64,000 bases of DNA from Warburgia ugandensis (taxonomy: Eukaryota > Streptophyta > Magnoliopsida > Canellales > Canellaceae). This document shows positions 34,366-45,340 of this stretch, piece by piece (within the stretch, counting starts at the first letter, position 1; each line of letters begins with the position of its first letter). The stretch spans positions 6,110,001 to 6,174,000 of the forward strand of contig CP141135.1 in NCBI GenBank assembly GCA_035236585.1. The letters are read 5' to 3'. A program made the translations under genes and the position numbers. The notes under the pieces were generated by a model that was not told the origin of the DNA, made no database searches, and saw only the letters and a program-made list of their open reading frames with translations.

Positions 34366-37360
34366 AGTGGTGTAACACCCCGGATTTTTAAGACAATTTT
34401 TTTTTTTTTGACAATTTAAATAAGAGCATTTGGGATCCCATGAGAAAAGATTTATTTAACATTTTACTAAACCTATCTCAAAAACTCCGGGTGTTAATTT
34501 TTCCTTTCACAAAATGGCGTACATGTAATTTAAACATAAATAAATGATCCGCGTATAAATCAACGTCAAATAAATAGGCGCCTTTATTTTAAATCAAATA
34601 AACATCCAAAAGACAGTAATAATATGGCCCAGGGTCTATCCATCATAACATCCCATATAAATGTCCAATATATGTCCAAAGATCTAAATCACATCCAAAT
34701 ATAAAGTATGCAGTCCATAATAAAATTCAAATGATAATCCACTCTAATGACTCACATTACTTTCTAAAACTATAGGGAAACTAGTCTTCAGCAGCTCTCA
34801 AGGTTTATCAACCGCTTTTCCTTTCCTGGTGTCGCGCTCGAGATCTAAGGCATTGCAAAACAAAGCAATGCCTCAGCAAGCTATCGCTTGTGTAGGTACA
34901 TAGACAATTAATGTAATAAATGCAAGAAATAATGAACAGCATTGATGAAAAGTCTAACATTTATGGAAATAGTGATATCATAATGCCATGTTCAAATAAA
35001 TGCCAATTTATTCCAAATGCTAAAACATGAAATTCACGGAGTTAAAACATGACATGAATCAATAAATGGAGCATACAACAAGAATAAGGGCACCCTAAGG
35101 TAATGGGTCCCACCACATCGCACGAACATCCCTGATCAGGAGTACACATAGTCAACCTCTGAGTGTCGTCACACCCAGGCATACCATCTATAACCATGCT
35201 CATCATACATGCACACATAACAAGAATATGGGCCATGTCATGCCGTGGCAACCCTCCATGGTATCAACCACCGCCGCTCCCCGTCGACACCGTAACGGGA
35301 GACTTAACGTCTGTCCCCATGGAAAGGCTCAGACCGGTAGTGTGGACTATCCATGTTACCAAACCCCTACCGAATGCCATCTATGGGCAGGTGTCTATCA
35401 TATCACAAACTCATCACATCATAATCTCGGAAGGTGGGTGGCCGGCCCTATCCCTCCTAGCATGACGCCCACCGGCGAGCACAATCCGTCATCAAATATA
35501 AAACACGGAAATCATATGTATATGCTAAAACTCAAGAGCACTTATAGCTTGAAATCCCCAAGACATGCCCCTCATCCTGGGGTTAGCCTATAATAGGACC
35601 AGCTACTAAGCCTCTATACTCATTTCCATGTAAATCCATGCATTTTTTTATATATATAATAAGAAATAAATCTCTAATTAAGCATAACTAATTAACATCA
35701 TGCTTGTAAAAGCATTTTAAATAAGTTTATTCAGTAAAAGAATTCAATTTGGAATAATCATCCTGTACGCAATGTCGCATGAAATCCATGGTAAATAAAA
35801 ATCGCAATTTAAAACACAATCACACATGATGCTATGTTTAAACATGGTTTAAAATCAAGTCAAAACATTAGTTGTCGTCACCTACCTCAGTGTGAGATCA
35901 CTAGCTTGCCAATAACTCCCTTTAATTGGTATATTCAAGTGCACCTGTACATGTCACATCACTATTTTAAAATTTTTCTAAATAAAAAGTGGTCATTTCT
36001 AAGTTTTTAAGTTAAAACTAGGTCCCGTCGTCAATATGGTCACAACGCCTCTTAGGATCGTGATTTGGACCTCTCTAGCTCCCAAAAATCAAGTTTTAGT
36101 GAAAAACTACCCTCAAATGGGGCTGCTGCCGGACCACCATAAGGTGGTTTAAACCGGCGGCGCCCTTTTCCGCCGGTTTATACCGACGTATACGGGCGCA
36201 CGAAGACGCGCACGGCGTCGCGAGGACGCCGCACGGGACGCGGCGCGCCGCGTGCCCGTGCCGTGACGCACGCGCGCGTGCGTCCCGGGCCCCACCGCGG
36301 CCAACCACGCACGTTCCGCACGCGCGCGGCGCCGCGCACGCGTGCGGCGACGGCGGCATGTGACGTCGCCCCTCGGGCGGCAGGGTGTGCGTCTTGGCGT
36401 CGGCCAGCAGGCGCGCCGACAAGCGTTGCGACGAGCCGAGAAGACGACCGATTCCTGTGCCTGCCCGGCGGAGCTGCTGCAGCCCGTTTTGCGTGATTTT
36501 TGCGCCATTTTCTTCAGAATTCTCTCTAGAATCCATTTATACCCTCCTTTTTCACTAATTTTCTCAAAAACCATGGTTTTTAAATGATTTTTCCCAAGTT
36601 CCTAAAAACCTCCATAGTCTTGCTTTTGAGTTTTCCTGGGCAATTCCACCGTTGGATCACTCCCAAATTTAAAGGGTTTGCTCTTGGGTGTCTTTTGCAC
36701 TAGTTGGACGGTGCGATTTCCAAACGGACAACTTTTGGTCTATGAAATCACGCTCCAACAGTAGCGTGCACAAAGCCCCCAAAAATCCGATTTTTTTCCT
36801 AATTTTTAAATGGTTTTCTAATTAATTTTCTAATTAATAAATACAGAAAACATAGGTTTTGAGGCTTACCTTGCACTTGGCCGGAGTTGCTCGTGTTGCC
36901 GGGGCTCCACTCGCCGGAAAATTCAAGTTTTTACAGATCTAGGGTTTTGCGTATCATTCATGGAAAACGCTCAAAGTGGAGCGTTTTGGCTCCTAGAGGA
37001 GCATAGATATAGGGTTTTAGAGTCCTGGGAAGAGAAACTCTTCCCACACGTCTCTTCCCACGTCTCCTCCGGCGATTTCGCCGGACTGCTAGAGACGTGT
37101 GTAGACAGGGGTGCCGTTATCAATTTGGACCCCTGTGTAACACGTTTCTGTCAAAAGACCATTTTGCCCTTACAACTTTGACGGCTCATAACTCCCTCGT
37201 TTGAGCCCCGTTTCTCGCGTTCTTGGTGGCGTTGGATTCGTATCGACGAGCACTTTCTAATTATTATGTTTTCAGGAAATAATTTCATCCATAAATTTTT
37301 ATTTTAATTTATTTAATAATTTCCTATTTTTATCTTAAAAATTAAGGATATTACAAGTGG
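34366..37360 (+). mobile_element. Solo LTR (2985 bp) with TSD AGTGG
   Basis: The LTR runs from 34371 (TGTAACACCCC) to 37355 (ATATTACA), flanked by exact AGTGG repeats (34366-34370, 37356-37360). It belongs to the same family and has the same orientation as 30887-33839. It holds the CAATGCCTCAGCAAGC block (34865) and an extremely CpG-rich block (about 36150-36490). Long open frames in that block exist on both strands only because GC-rich sequence lacks stops, and I do not call them genes. Confidence 0.92.
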
Positions 37361-37767
37361 TGATATCTATAAATAGCAAGAGGTAGAAGGGTATTTAGAG
37401 AAAGAAAATTTCAACAATTGAAAAACAGCCATTGATTGTTTTTAGTACTAGTGCCCTTGGTTAAAATGTCCAATGATAATTTTTAAAAACTTTTCTACTA
37501 AGAAAACTAGTAGCTAGAAGCATCCCAATTGACATCAATTTCACAAGTGGCCTAAGTAAGGGAGGGCGAAGAAGATGAATGGTCAAATCATCCAAAGGTT
37601 GGCCCTAGATGGAAGGTCACATTGTGAGTTCCAAAAGCTCAATTCAAAAAGCATAACTCGTAAAATAATTACAGCTACATGTGTGAAATGGAGTCCTAGA
37701 ACTTGAAGTTCCAACAAGTTTTAGCCTCAAGTTCCAAATTCATACTTGGAACTCGGGAGTTTCAGTT
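37361..37767. other. Intergenic, no feature recognised
   Basis: AT-rich spacer with a weak resemblance, near 37465-37530, to sequence near 17520-17590 (both end in an ACTAGTAGCTA(G/A)AA(G/A)CATCC-like block). No gene is visible. Confidence 0.4.
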
Positions 37768-37935
37768 CTAAGTTTGAGTCTGGAACTCTACATGTTTAAA
37801 TGAATATGCAACAAATGCGAGAATAACACCATAAAAAGTAGAACACATGCTAATCAGTTGGTAGCCCTTGGCTAGCAGCTCCTCAACTTCCTTCTTCAAT
37901 TTCTCTTCTCTCATCAAGTTGGAGGAAGTGGCCAT
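37768..37935 (-). pseudogene. Truncated relative of the small membrane-protein gene
   Basis: The minus-strand frame starts at ATG 37935 and encodes MATSSNLMREEKLKKEVEEL, then LAKGYQLISM and GVILAFVAYS. It aligns with the charged helix and first hydrophobic segment of the proteins at 25973 and 48741. Homology stops after about 50 residues, where the frame reads into unrelated sequence and ends at 37768. Upstream sequence (37980-38070) also resembles that upstream of the copy at 44443, so both descend from one duplication. It lacks the later membrane segments and is probably not functional. Confidence 0.6.
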
Positions 37936-38079
37936 CTTGAAACAAGTTGACAAAACCTAATGATTTTGGAACTAACTTGACTCTCTTTACTTATTATAGT
38001 GTATTTTCACTAGGAATCAATGGCCATAGAGGATGCTGAAATTTTAAGTTTGTCATGAAGAACAGAAAGCATAGTTTAC

Positions 38080-39849
38080 AAACCAGGTGATTCGACTCAG
38101 GAATCGACCAATCCGGATTAGATCAATAGGAAACCTGGTTGGATCACCGAAAAAACTTAGATGATGTCATCATAATCTTTACACGATGGATCAGATGAGT
38201 AAGATCGAAAAATTCAGGTGAGTTTTTGGAAAGATCACCCAGTTTCTTAGTAACTCGGCAAGTTTTAAAAATTTACCCCTCCACGGATGATGGTGAACCA
38301 GAGGACTTTGCATGTAATTTTCTAATTTGTTAATTAATGAAAATATTTGAAATTTGATAATATTAGATAGAAGACATTTAGAAAAAAAAAGTTTCAAGTC
38401 TTAGATTTCCAATTTTCATTTCAAAAGGCATTGAATGAAGAGCTTAAAATCTGCTAATCATTGTTGTTCATGTCAAAAAATAACAATATTTTGCTTATAT
38501 TTTAAACTTAAATATTTCTCTAATTGATTATATTTTTTTATTAATCCAAAGCATTGATTATGTTCTAATCTGTGTTAAAAAGAGTTTTATATTAGTTATT
38601 AATGAGAAATCAAAGTTTAAATTATTTAATTTTATTTAAGAAGCTTAATAGGTACTATTATGCATGTTGGTAAACATAGTATATTTACGATTGAATACAT
38701 CACTATTGGTTATTTTTTATTGAAATCTAACTATATCATTAGATTTTTTGTTATTTAATTGTGTTAGATACCAAGTTTCACAGAAAATTTCTATCAAAAA
38801 GTCATTGAAAATAGTGCCAAAAGTTGGCAACATAATCATGTGTTACTGTTCTAAAGTATGGAACTTAAATTCAAAATAAAGAAGAGTAATATTAGAATTT
38901 TGAAAAAACTAACAGGTAAAGAGGATAAATAAAACTAACAGAATGACAATTTTGTAAAGCTCACGAAAACTTAATAGCAAATTTATAGATCTAAAAGAAA
39001 TATTGGACTTTTTTGCAAAATGCCAAAATGTATTGGCATTTTTGCAAAAAACTCAAAAAATATACAGATCATTTCTTCTTCTATTCTTCCTCACCAATAT
39101 ATTGCTGCCAAAAACATCTTTCTTTCTCTCATAGTTCTAGAAGATGAAAACAAAGGACAATTTATAATTTTATAGTTTATCTTTTTTTTTGTATTTGTTG
39201 GTGTTAGTTTAATTTTGTTTGATTGCTGTTCATCTATGCATTAGATAAAAATATATTCTTATTTGAAGGGAGAAATCCAAATCTTTGTTTTGTAGGTTTA
39301 CCATTGTTATAAGTTTGACAAACTTTTATACTTTTTGTTATTTATATTTAATTATTTAATTATTTTTGTACTGGATTGCTAATAGGATCACTCGACTTAG
39401 TGAAAAACCCGATCCTAGTTTTCCTAGTTTTCTAGAGTTTTTAAACAATGACAGAAAGATAGAGACTCACAATAGTGTGCAACATCCTATGAAATTGTTC
39501 TCTTATAATTCCAATTGTTGACAAATAATTCAAGGGTAAATTCTATATCCAGGCTTTTCAAAAAACTTCTTCTTCTTTTTTTAAATAGTTATGTTGACTA
39601 GTCTTTTCCGTACTAAACTTTATGACCTCAATCAAGGGCACTATTACATAAACCTAGGTTTAGATAAAGACATCTTGCGAGTGAAATAAAGGTAACTCGT
39701 TTCATATTTTATTCAAAAATCTTATGTGGGTTTCCGAGGTATATGTAAGATTTAATCTTCCTTGGAAGAAAATCAAATGAACAGCTCCTTCGAGGGTCGT
39801 GTTGCAAAAAGAAAACCATCGTTGCGCATATGGGTGAATGTAATTGATA
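38080..39849. other. Intergenic, AT-rich, no gene
   Basis: Contains two stretches rich in ACTCGG/ACTCGAC-type words (about 38085-38290 and 39375-39440) that look like degenerate interspersed-repeat ends. I could not define boundaries or TSDs. No coding evidence. Confidence 0.35.
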
Positions 39850-40831
39850 AACATCCCAACTGTATGATGGAAACATAAAAACAGAAAGCACATTTAATTT
39901 CAAGGTGGGACAAAGCTTAAGTCCATCGAATTGGAATGTATGTAGAAGTGATGAAAAAGAGATCATCCTAAACTTTAAGCCTGGCAAGAGATCTAAGCAT
40001 GAGTCGCGCAGCCACATAGAACTTGTAGTCCCTTGGCGTTCCCATGTACATCATCGCCACATATGCCTTCCCATAACGCTATTGCTCCAAGCCACCACTT
40101 ACCGTAGTTCAAACCAGAGCCAAAAGAAGATATGTCAAAAATCCTTTCTTCCCTTGCTATTTTTCCTCCATGCCTCTTCTTTTCATTTCTCACTAATCAA
40201 ACCACAAACGTAATGAAAATATTAAGCATCTAATCACCATAAACTAGTTGATAATTCTACCAAAATTATACTTCCTCTCCTTCTCTCTCATCCTTTGAAT
40301 TCCACAATACCTAAACGCTTTCACCTCTATGCAGAATTTGCCAGAATCTGTAGCCAAAGATGAAGAAGCTCTCATAAAATATCACTGGCTAAGAGGCACA
40401 ATTTGGGGTTAAAGTTTGATGATCCAAGCCATCTAGCTTCTAGGCACTGTCATAGAGAGGGGTTATTGTATTACTAAAACAGAAAATTCTAATCTCAAAA
40501 CACAGTATTACCTTTCGGGTTGAGCCCCAAACTTTGTATGGTCCCGTCATATCTTTCCTTGGTTGTAAAATCAAATGGGTAGTAGACAAATAGGAAGAGA
40601 AATAGTGTATACTTGATGAACCATTATTAATCAATCTCATGCTTTCACTGTATTATATAAACCCAGTTTGGCCGAGATATGCTATGTTCCGATGAATAGA
40701 AGATCATAGTTTTTAAACATCAGGATTTGGCCTCTCTATCCCTGTCTTCTTCGAGAATTTCGAATAGGCAAAGTATGAAATCAAATTTGATTTCTTTTTT
40801 TATGTTTCCATTATACAGTTGGGATGTTTTT
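39850..40831. mobile_element. Inverted-repeat element of about 1 kb, probably a non-autonomous DNA transposon
   Basis: 39850-39900 and 40782-40831 are inverted copies: AACATCCCAACTGTAT with (A/G)ATGGAAACATAAAAA after it on the plus strand at the left, and the reverse complement at the right. Similarity fades inward over about 70 bp. There is no transposase. It encloses a fragment of a plant glycosyltransferase gene (39919-40075). Long terminal inverted repeats plus captured host sequence resemble a Pack-MULE, but I could not confirm a 9-bp target duplication. Confidence 0.45.
39919..40075 (-). pseudogene. Fragment of a PGSIP6/IPUT1-like glucuronosyltransferase gene
   Basis: On the minus strand the sequence reads YGKAYVAMMYMGTPRDYKFY, then VAARLMLRSLARLKV, a stop, and DDLFFITSTYIPIRW. 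This closely follows the N-terminal GT8 region of plant PGSIP6-type proteins (the AYVTMMYMGTPRDYEFYVATR region and the DADLVVIASLDVP region). In those plants they add glucuronic acid to inositol phosphorylceramide in the Golgi. Only about 50 of roughly 530 codons are present, with in-frame stops on both sides, so this is a gene scrap. It sits inside the inverted-repeat element at 39850-40831. Confidence 0.6.
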
Positions 40832-40922
40832 TTGTCTAAATCCTATTTTTGTATTTCCTAAGAAACATACAATAGTAAGAAACAAACATATTTATCTGTA
40901 AAGAGTTAGCCAGTAAATGAAG

Positions 40923-41090
40923 GATAGACATGGTACAACAGATGAGTTGTCACCATGTAACCTAAAGGACACCGGTTCGAGATGTAGAAATAATCTCTTG
41001 CAAGGCCCGCATATTGTGGACCCTTTGTGGTTTGCCTTTCTTTCGGACCTTACATATGTAGGAGCTTTGTGCACCAGGCTGCCCTTTTTT
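40923..41090 (+). mobile_element. Au-type SINE, diverged
   Basis: A degenerate tRNA-derived SINE: an ACCGGTTCGAGAT B-box region, AATCTCTTGCAAGG, and the tail GGAGCTTTGTGCACCAGGCT followed by TGCCCTTTTTT. It is flanked by an imperfect target duplication (AGTTAGCCAGTAAATGAAG at 40904-40922 versus AGTTAGCAAGCAAATGAAG at 41091-41109). More diverged than the other copies in the window. Confidence 0.8.
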
Positions 41091-41170
41091 AGTTAGCAAG
41101 CAAATGAAGTTCATCTGAAGTAACCCACTTCTAGTGAGAAGAATGGATGAGTTGGGTCTTTACAGATCGT

Positions 41171-41530
41171 CATCATCTCCTATAACATATCAATCTTGGC
41201 ACTCCCTAAATTGACAATCTTTGGGCAATCATCCCTGTCTTTCTCTTTCCATTGGCACTCTTTGCAATGGCATGGATCAAATGAACCTATAGCATATCCC
41301 ACTCCGCTACAGATAACACATTGACCTTCAAATGAACCATAATTGCATTCTTTGCAGACTCAAACAAGCCGGCAAGGTCATTTGTAGGAGTTGCAAATGA
41401 CACATTTCTCACGTAAACATCCAAGGGCAATTCCCGGCTACTTCCGGCAAATAATAAGATCGGGATGGTGCTGCGCCATGCTATCTCTAGCAACAGCTCC
41501 TTAGTTCCTCAGAACCTGTCTCAAAGTGGG
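41171..41530 (-). pseudogene. Unrecognised protein-coding fragment
   Basis: The minus frame at 41287-41493 encodes IPILLFAGSSRELPLDVYVR, then [20 protein letters not shown] and [10 protein letters not shown]. Immediately beyond, in another frame, comes [17 protein letters not shown] followed by [17 protein letters not shown]. Balanced composition and Cys-His spacing make both pieces look like true former coding sequence rather than chance. I do not recognise the family. The frame change and stops suggest a broken gene or captured fragment. Confidence 0.4.
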
Positions 41531-43489
41531 TATTACTAGTTCTTTCAGCTGAAGTTAGTTGTGGCCTTCTCCAACCTCTTGTGATCCATCGACCGGAAAG
41601 TTTGTGGAATTCCTAAGGAGCACTGATAATAGGGAGGAGGTTTCTAGAAGGGAGAAGAGAGGATAATAATCAAATACATCGAAGGTTGTCATAGTATGAA
41701 TAAATGTACAGCCTTAGACATGATTCAACCTAACTATGTGAGATTAGTAGACTTTTTTTGCTTCGTTCATATGCTTAAGGAAGATTTTCTTTCTTCAAAT
41801 GGACCCTCGAAGATGAAGCTGCTCATTTGTTTTTCTCTTGTAGAATATGAAACCGTACACATAACCTAGGAAATTCACAGGATTTTTGAATAAAATATAA
41901 AATGGATTACCTTCATTTCACTGCCGAATCACTTCATTTCAGGCTTCACCCCGAGACATCTATCCCAAATTTAGAGGTGGACGGGCATTCTCCACCTAGT
42001 TTTGATAACAGTGCCTTTAAATGAGGTCAAGAGCTGTCATGAAAAAGATTATTCAACGTAATCATTTAAGAAAATACATATTTGAAAAGCCTAGATATAA
42101 AATTTACACATAATTCAAACTTACTAGGATAATGGTACGATGGGGCATAACCACATGGTATGTTTCCTTGCGGCACCCCACGTTTTCATGAAAGAACCCA
42201 CTTTTGGGTTGATCTGACCTGTTTTAAGTGTGCCACATCTAAATCTCAAAATGTATTTAGCAAGAGCATAAACCAGCAAGACCTGCCTACACTGAGAACT
42301 AGATTATGACTGGTCAGAAGTTGGCTCCATACAAGATTAATAGTTTAAAAACTCAAACAGGAAAAAAAATGGGGCTAGTCAAGCTAACTCAAAGTGACTC
42401 AAAAATACTTGAATGAGATTTTCATATATTTTATTAGAAAATGATATAATCACCCCTATTCTTTACTACTCATTAGCCCCTTACAAAATGGTAAGGAGGG
42501 ATATAAGTGTAGGTGGTCCACATTTGTGAGCATCTAGATCATTCAATATGTTGCTATTGACTTAGATGAGACTAGGCTACAAAATTCTCATCCGTTGTGT
42601 GATCCTAACTATTGTTGCTTTTAGTTATACAATGTAACAATGAAACTTTTGACCTTTAATTTTACAACTCAAGAAAGTAGAGACAAGAAAGGAAAACAAT
42701 ATGAAAGACTTATATTTGTATAAATCTAAGTTCGCGAGAGTTGTAGTCATCCAAAACATTAGTAGGGGTTAATGAATAAAAAATACTGGGTGATTATATT
42801 ACTTCCTTATTTTACTAATTTATTGTTATTTTTAGAAATTTCAGCTTTTTATGCATAGATAGTTATTATAATTAGAATTTTTAATAACTAAGATAGAAAT
42901 GGCATGTGGCTGAAAAAGAGAGTATACTTAAAACAAATTCTTTGGGAGGCCCATCTATCTAAATAATGGCATATGATAAAAATAAAATAATTAAAATTTA
43001 AAAAATGCTTATATGGCACAAGAAAAAATAGGGTTCAAGTGCTCAAGAAAAAATGTGAATCACTTAATATAAAATATGTCGCATATGTTAGCTAAGATCT
43101 TGTATTGTTACTTAGAAGGTTCTATGTCAAAATCCCCTTGCAATTGAAATTGAACACCTCAAGTCTTAAAAAACTGAACCGAATTATCATGACTAAGAAA
43201 GGCATTTTTCATTAGGCATCACAACATCACTCAAGGACATAACTTAGCATTTCACAAGAAACTTTTGCTCATTTTTCTATTTATATAGAAGTCCGAAAGA
43301 GTTAGAAAAGATAAGCTTGCATCTTCCCATTTCAGAATGTTGTCAAAATTGAGAATGTTCAATTATTTTCCTTCAAGATGTCCACGATATTTTGAAAATT
43401 TTAAGCACATTAAAATACGAGGAATGATATCTAGCTTGGCTTAACCCTCAGACAGCGGGAGCGTACTAGTTGTACATCATTCCTCTACT
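41531..43489. other. Intergenic, no feature recognised
   Basis: AT-rich spacer with no supported gene. Sequence near 42140-42200 (CACATGGTATGTTTCCTTG) recurs in diverged form near 44668, next to the broken membrane-protein gene. Confidence 0.4.
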
Positions 43490-43717
43490 TTCAAACACAA
43501 CAATAGAATATTAAGATCTTTATGTACAATCAATTCTGTCATACATATCAGCTCCGCCCTTGTTATAAACAATAATAATTTCAAGCACTACTATAGAATA
43601 GTAAATCTTTATGTACAATCGATTCTTTCAAACATATCAGCTCCGACCTTATTATAAACAATAGTACTTTAAAACACAAGTATAGAATAGTATATCTCTA
43701 CATATAATCCATTCTTT
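43490..43717. repeat. Tandem units of about 89 bp (two and a half copies)
   Basis: Units start near 43490, 43577 and 43667. They share TATAGAATAGTA, TCTTTATGTACAATC, CATATCAGCTCCG and TTATAAACAATA blocks. A reverse-oriented relative of one unit lies in the insertion at 49494-49620 (TTTATAACAAGG and GGAGCTGATAT). Confidence 0.8.
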
Positions 43718-43765
43718 CTCTTTTTTATACTTCAAACAAACGCAAATAATAAACCATGGACAGAA

Positions 43766-43860
43766 AAGCCATCTGCCACAGGGGGGTTAAGGCTTTCACC
43801 CAACCTTCTAGTCCGCTAGAATGCGGATTCTAAGGCCGTTCGAGTCCATCCTAAGTAGAT
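43766..43860 (+). ncRNA. tRNA-like sequence (pseudo-tRNA or SINE head)
   Basis: GTTCGAGTCC (43838-43847) is a good B-box/T-arm motif and GGGGGGTTAAGGC (about 43781-43793) resembles an A-box/D-arm, with about 45 bp between them. I cannot draw a complete cloverleaf or assign an anticodon, so it is more likely a tRNA-derived fragment than a working tRNA gene. Confidence 0.3.
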
Positions 43861-44025
43861 GACACTTGATAGCTAGCAGTAGCAAATTAAGCATGATATA
43901 TCAAAAGAAACAAGCGATCATACTGCATGGGAAATTTTTTTTTCTGAAAATGAACTGCATGGGGATTTCATGAGCTAAGCTGGCAAAAGTGTAAGCAATG
44001 CCGGACTGTTTATATGAGAGACCAT

Positions 44026-44443
44026 TCAGCATATTTTGATGTGGCAAGGGACATTATAGCAAGCGAATAGAACGACGAGCGTGAAGAGAAGCAAAGGCAG
44101 TAAAATCGCTACCTGATTTACACGACGCCTGTACAGCTTAAAACAATGGGTCTGGGTAGCCCGCAGCATGCTCTTGACGGAGCATGCCGATATCCAATGC
44201 AGTTTCCAAGTACCTATTAGTCACATTGGTAAAGGCAACCACTTTCACAGCAGCAACTAGTAGAAAAAGCATGAAGAGAATCCAACATTTTCTGCATCTA
44301 AGTTTTCTTGAATCTGCAACAACTGTGAGAATAACACCTTGGAAAACAAAATACATGCTTATCAACTGGTAGCCCCTAGTTAGCAACTCCTCGTCTTTCC
44401 TTTTTAGTCTCTTCTCTCTTGTGAGCTAGGCCGAAGGTGCCAT
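44026..44443 (-). pseudogene. Broken paralogue of the small membrane-protein gene
   Basis: From ATG 44443 the minus strand reads MAPSA, then a TAG (44428-44426), and then continues in frame as a homologue: GYQLISMYFVFQGVILTVVA, then CWILFMLFLLVAAVK and ALDIGMLRQE. The first frame ends at 44138. The C-terminal part (LLLFTLVVLFACYNVPCHIK) continues in another frame to a TGA ending at 44026, matching the LFTLIILIACHEVLCHVK end of the intact proteins. At least one premature stop and one frameshift make it a pseudogene, unless an unusual splice rescues it. It is more diverged than the two duplication copies and so predates that duplication. Confidence 0.75.
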
Positions 44444-44444
44444 C

Positions 44445-45340
44445 TCCAAGCAAATCGAAGAAGCTACAGTGTGATGTTGCAACTCAGATGATCTTCACGG
44501 ATTTCTGGTGTAGATTCATGAGGGATATATGGGAAGTCCCAGATGTTCCATTCTTAAGTTTGTTATTGAGAATAGAAAGTGACTGGTTGCCGTGTGGGCC
44601 TCACAGAGATGGCCTTCTTGACGGATTGTTCGATCTTATTAGAGGAATCCTATCATGCATGTAGCGCGATCACATGGTAAGTTTCCTTGTGGCCCCACTT
44701 TTGCTGGATGAACACTACCTTCTATTGATCTCTGATCCGTGCATCTGATTTCTCCTGCTTTGCTGAATGCGGACTGATGTTTGTACAAAGTTTCTGATCA
44801 ATCTTTTCCTGTGATCCAAAGTACATTCTTTGAGATATTACACTCAACCAATTTAAACTACGTTTGGATTAAGTAAGTTGGAGGAATCAGATGTACGGGT
44901 CGGATCAACAAAAGGCCGGGGCCTTTACGCAAAAGCCACCCATGTGCCAATGCTCCATGATAACATTCCTTCTTACGCTAATTTAAACAAACTAAGGAGT
45001 GTATAGTTTAAAACTTGAAAATCACCTTGAAAGTGAGATGAGTCCAGTTAAGTCATAGCAATACTTCTATGCTGCATGCCACATCCATCGAAATTGAAGT
45101 TCAAAGTGATCTCTCCAGAGTACCAGTTAGTCACAACAGGGATCTAGAACTTCTATATCAGTATCTACAAAGTGGCGCTCAGACTGGGTATGCAATCAAG
45201 TACCTCAGTCTCGTCAGAGACCAAAACTGATTAAGAGAAAGGATCATTTTTATTCAAAGAAAAAGAACCAAATCTATTACCAACCCATCACATTGTTCTG
45301 TTTCGTAAATGTACGGGAAAATGTAGCAGAGCTGATAGTA
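44445..45340. other. Intergenic upstream of duplication copy 2
   Basis: Sequence near 44485-44580 resembles that upstream of the truncated relative (37980-38070). A block near 44880-44950 resembles 48375-48450 inside the duplication (AATCA-ATGTAC, GGATCAAC and CCCA-ATG spacing). This suggests that old flanks of the same gene family occur here. No gene is called. Confidence 0.4.

Noticed and set aside
36096-36587. Long Arg/Ala-rich open frames (up to 146 codons) on both strands
   Set aside because: GC-rich sequence has few stops. The frames are not kept in the homologous LTR at 32600-33000.
30887-37355. A single LTR element with a 530-bp interior
   Set aside because: Each LTR has its own 5-bp target duplication, and the spacer has no primer-binding site or polypurine tract.
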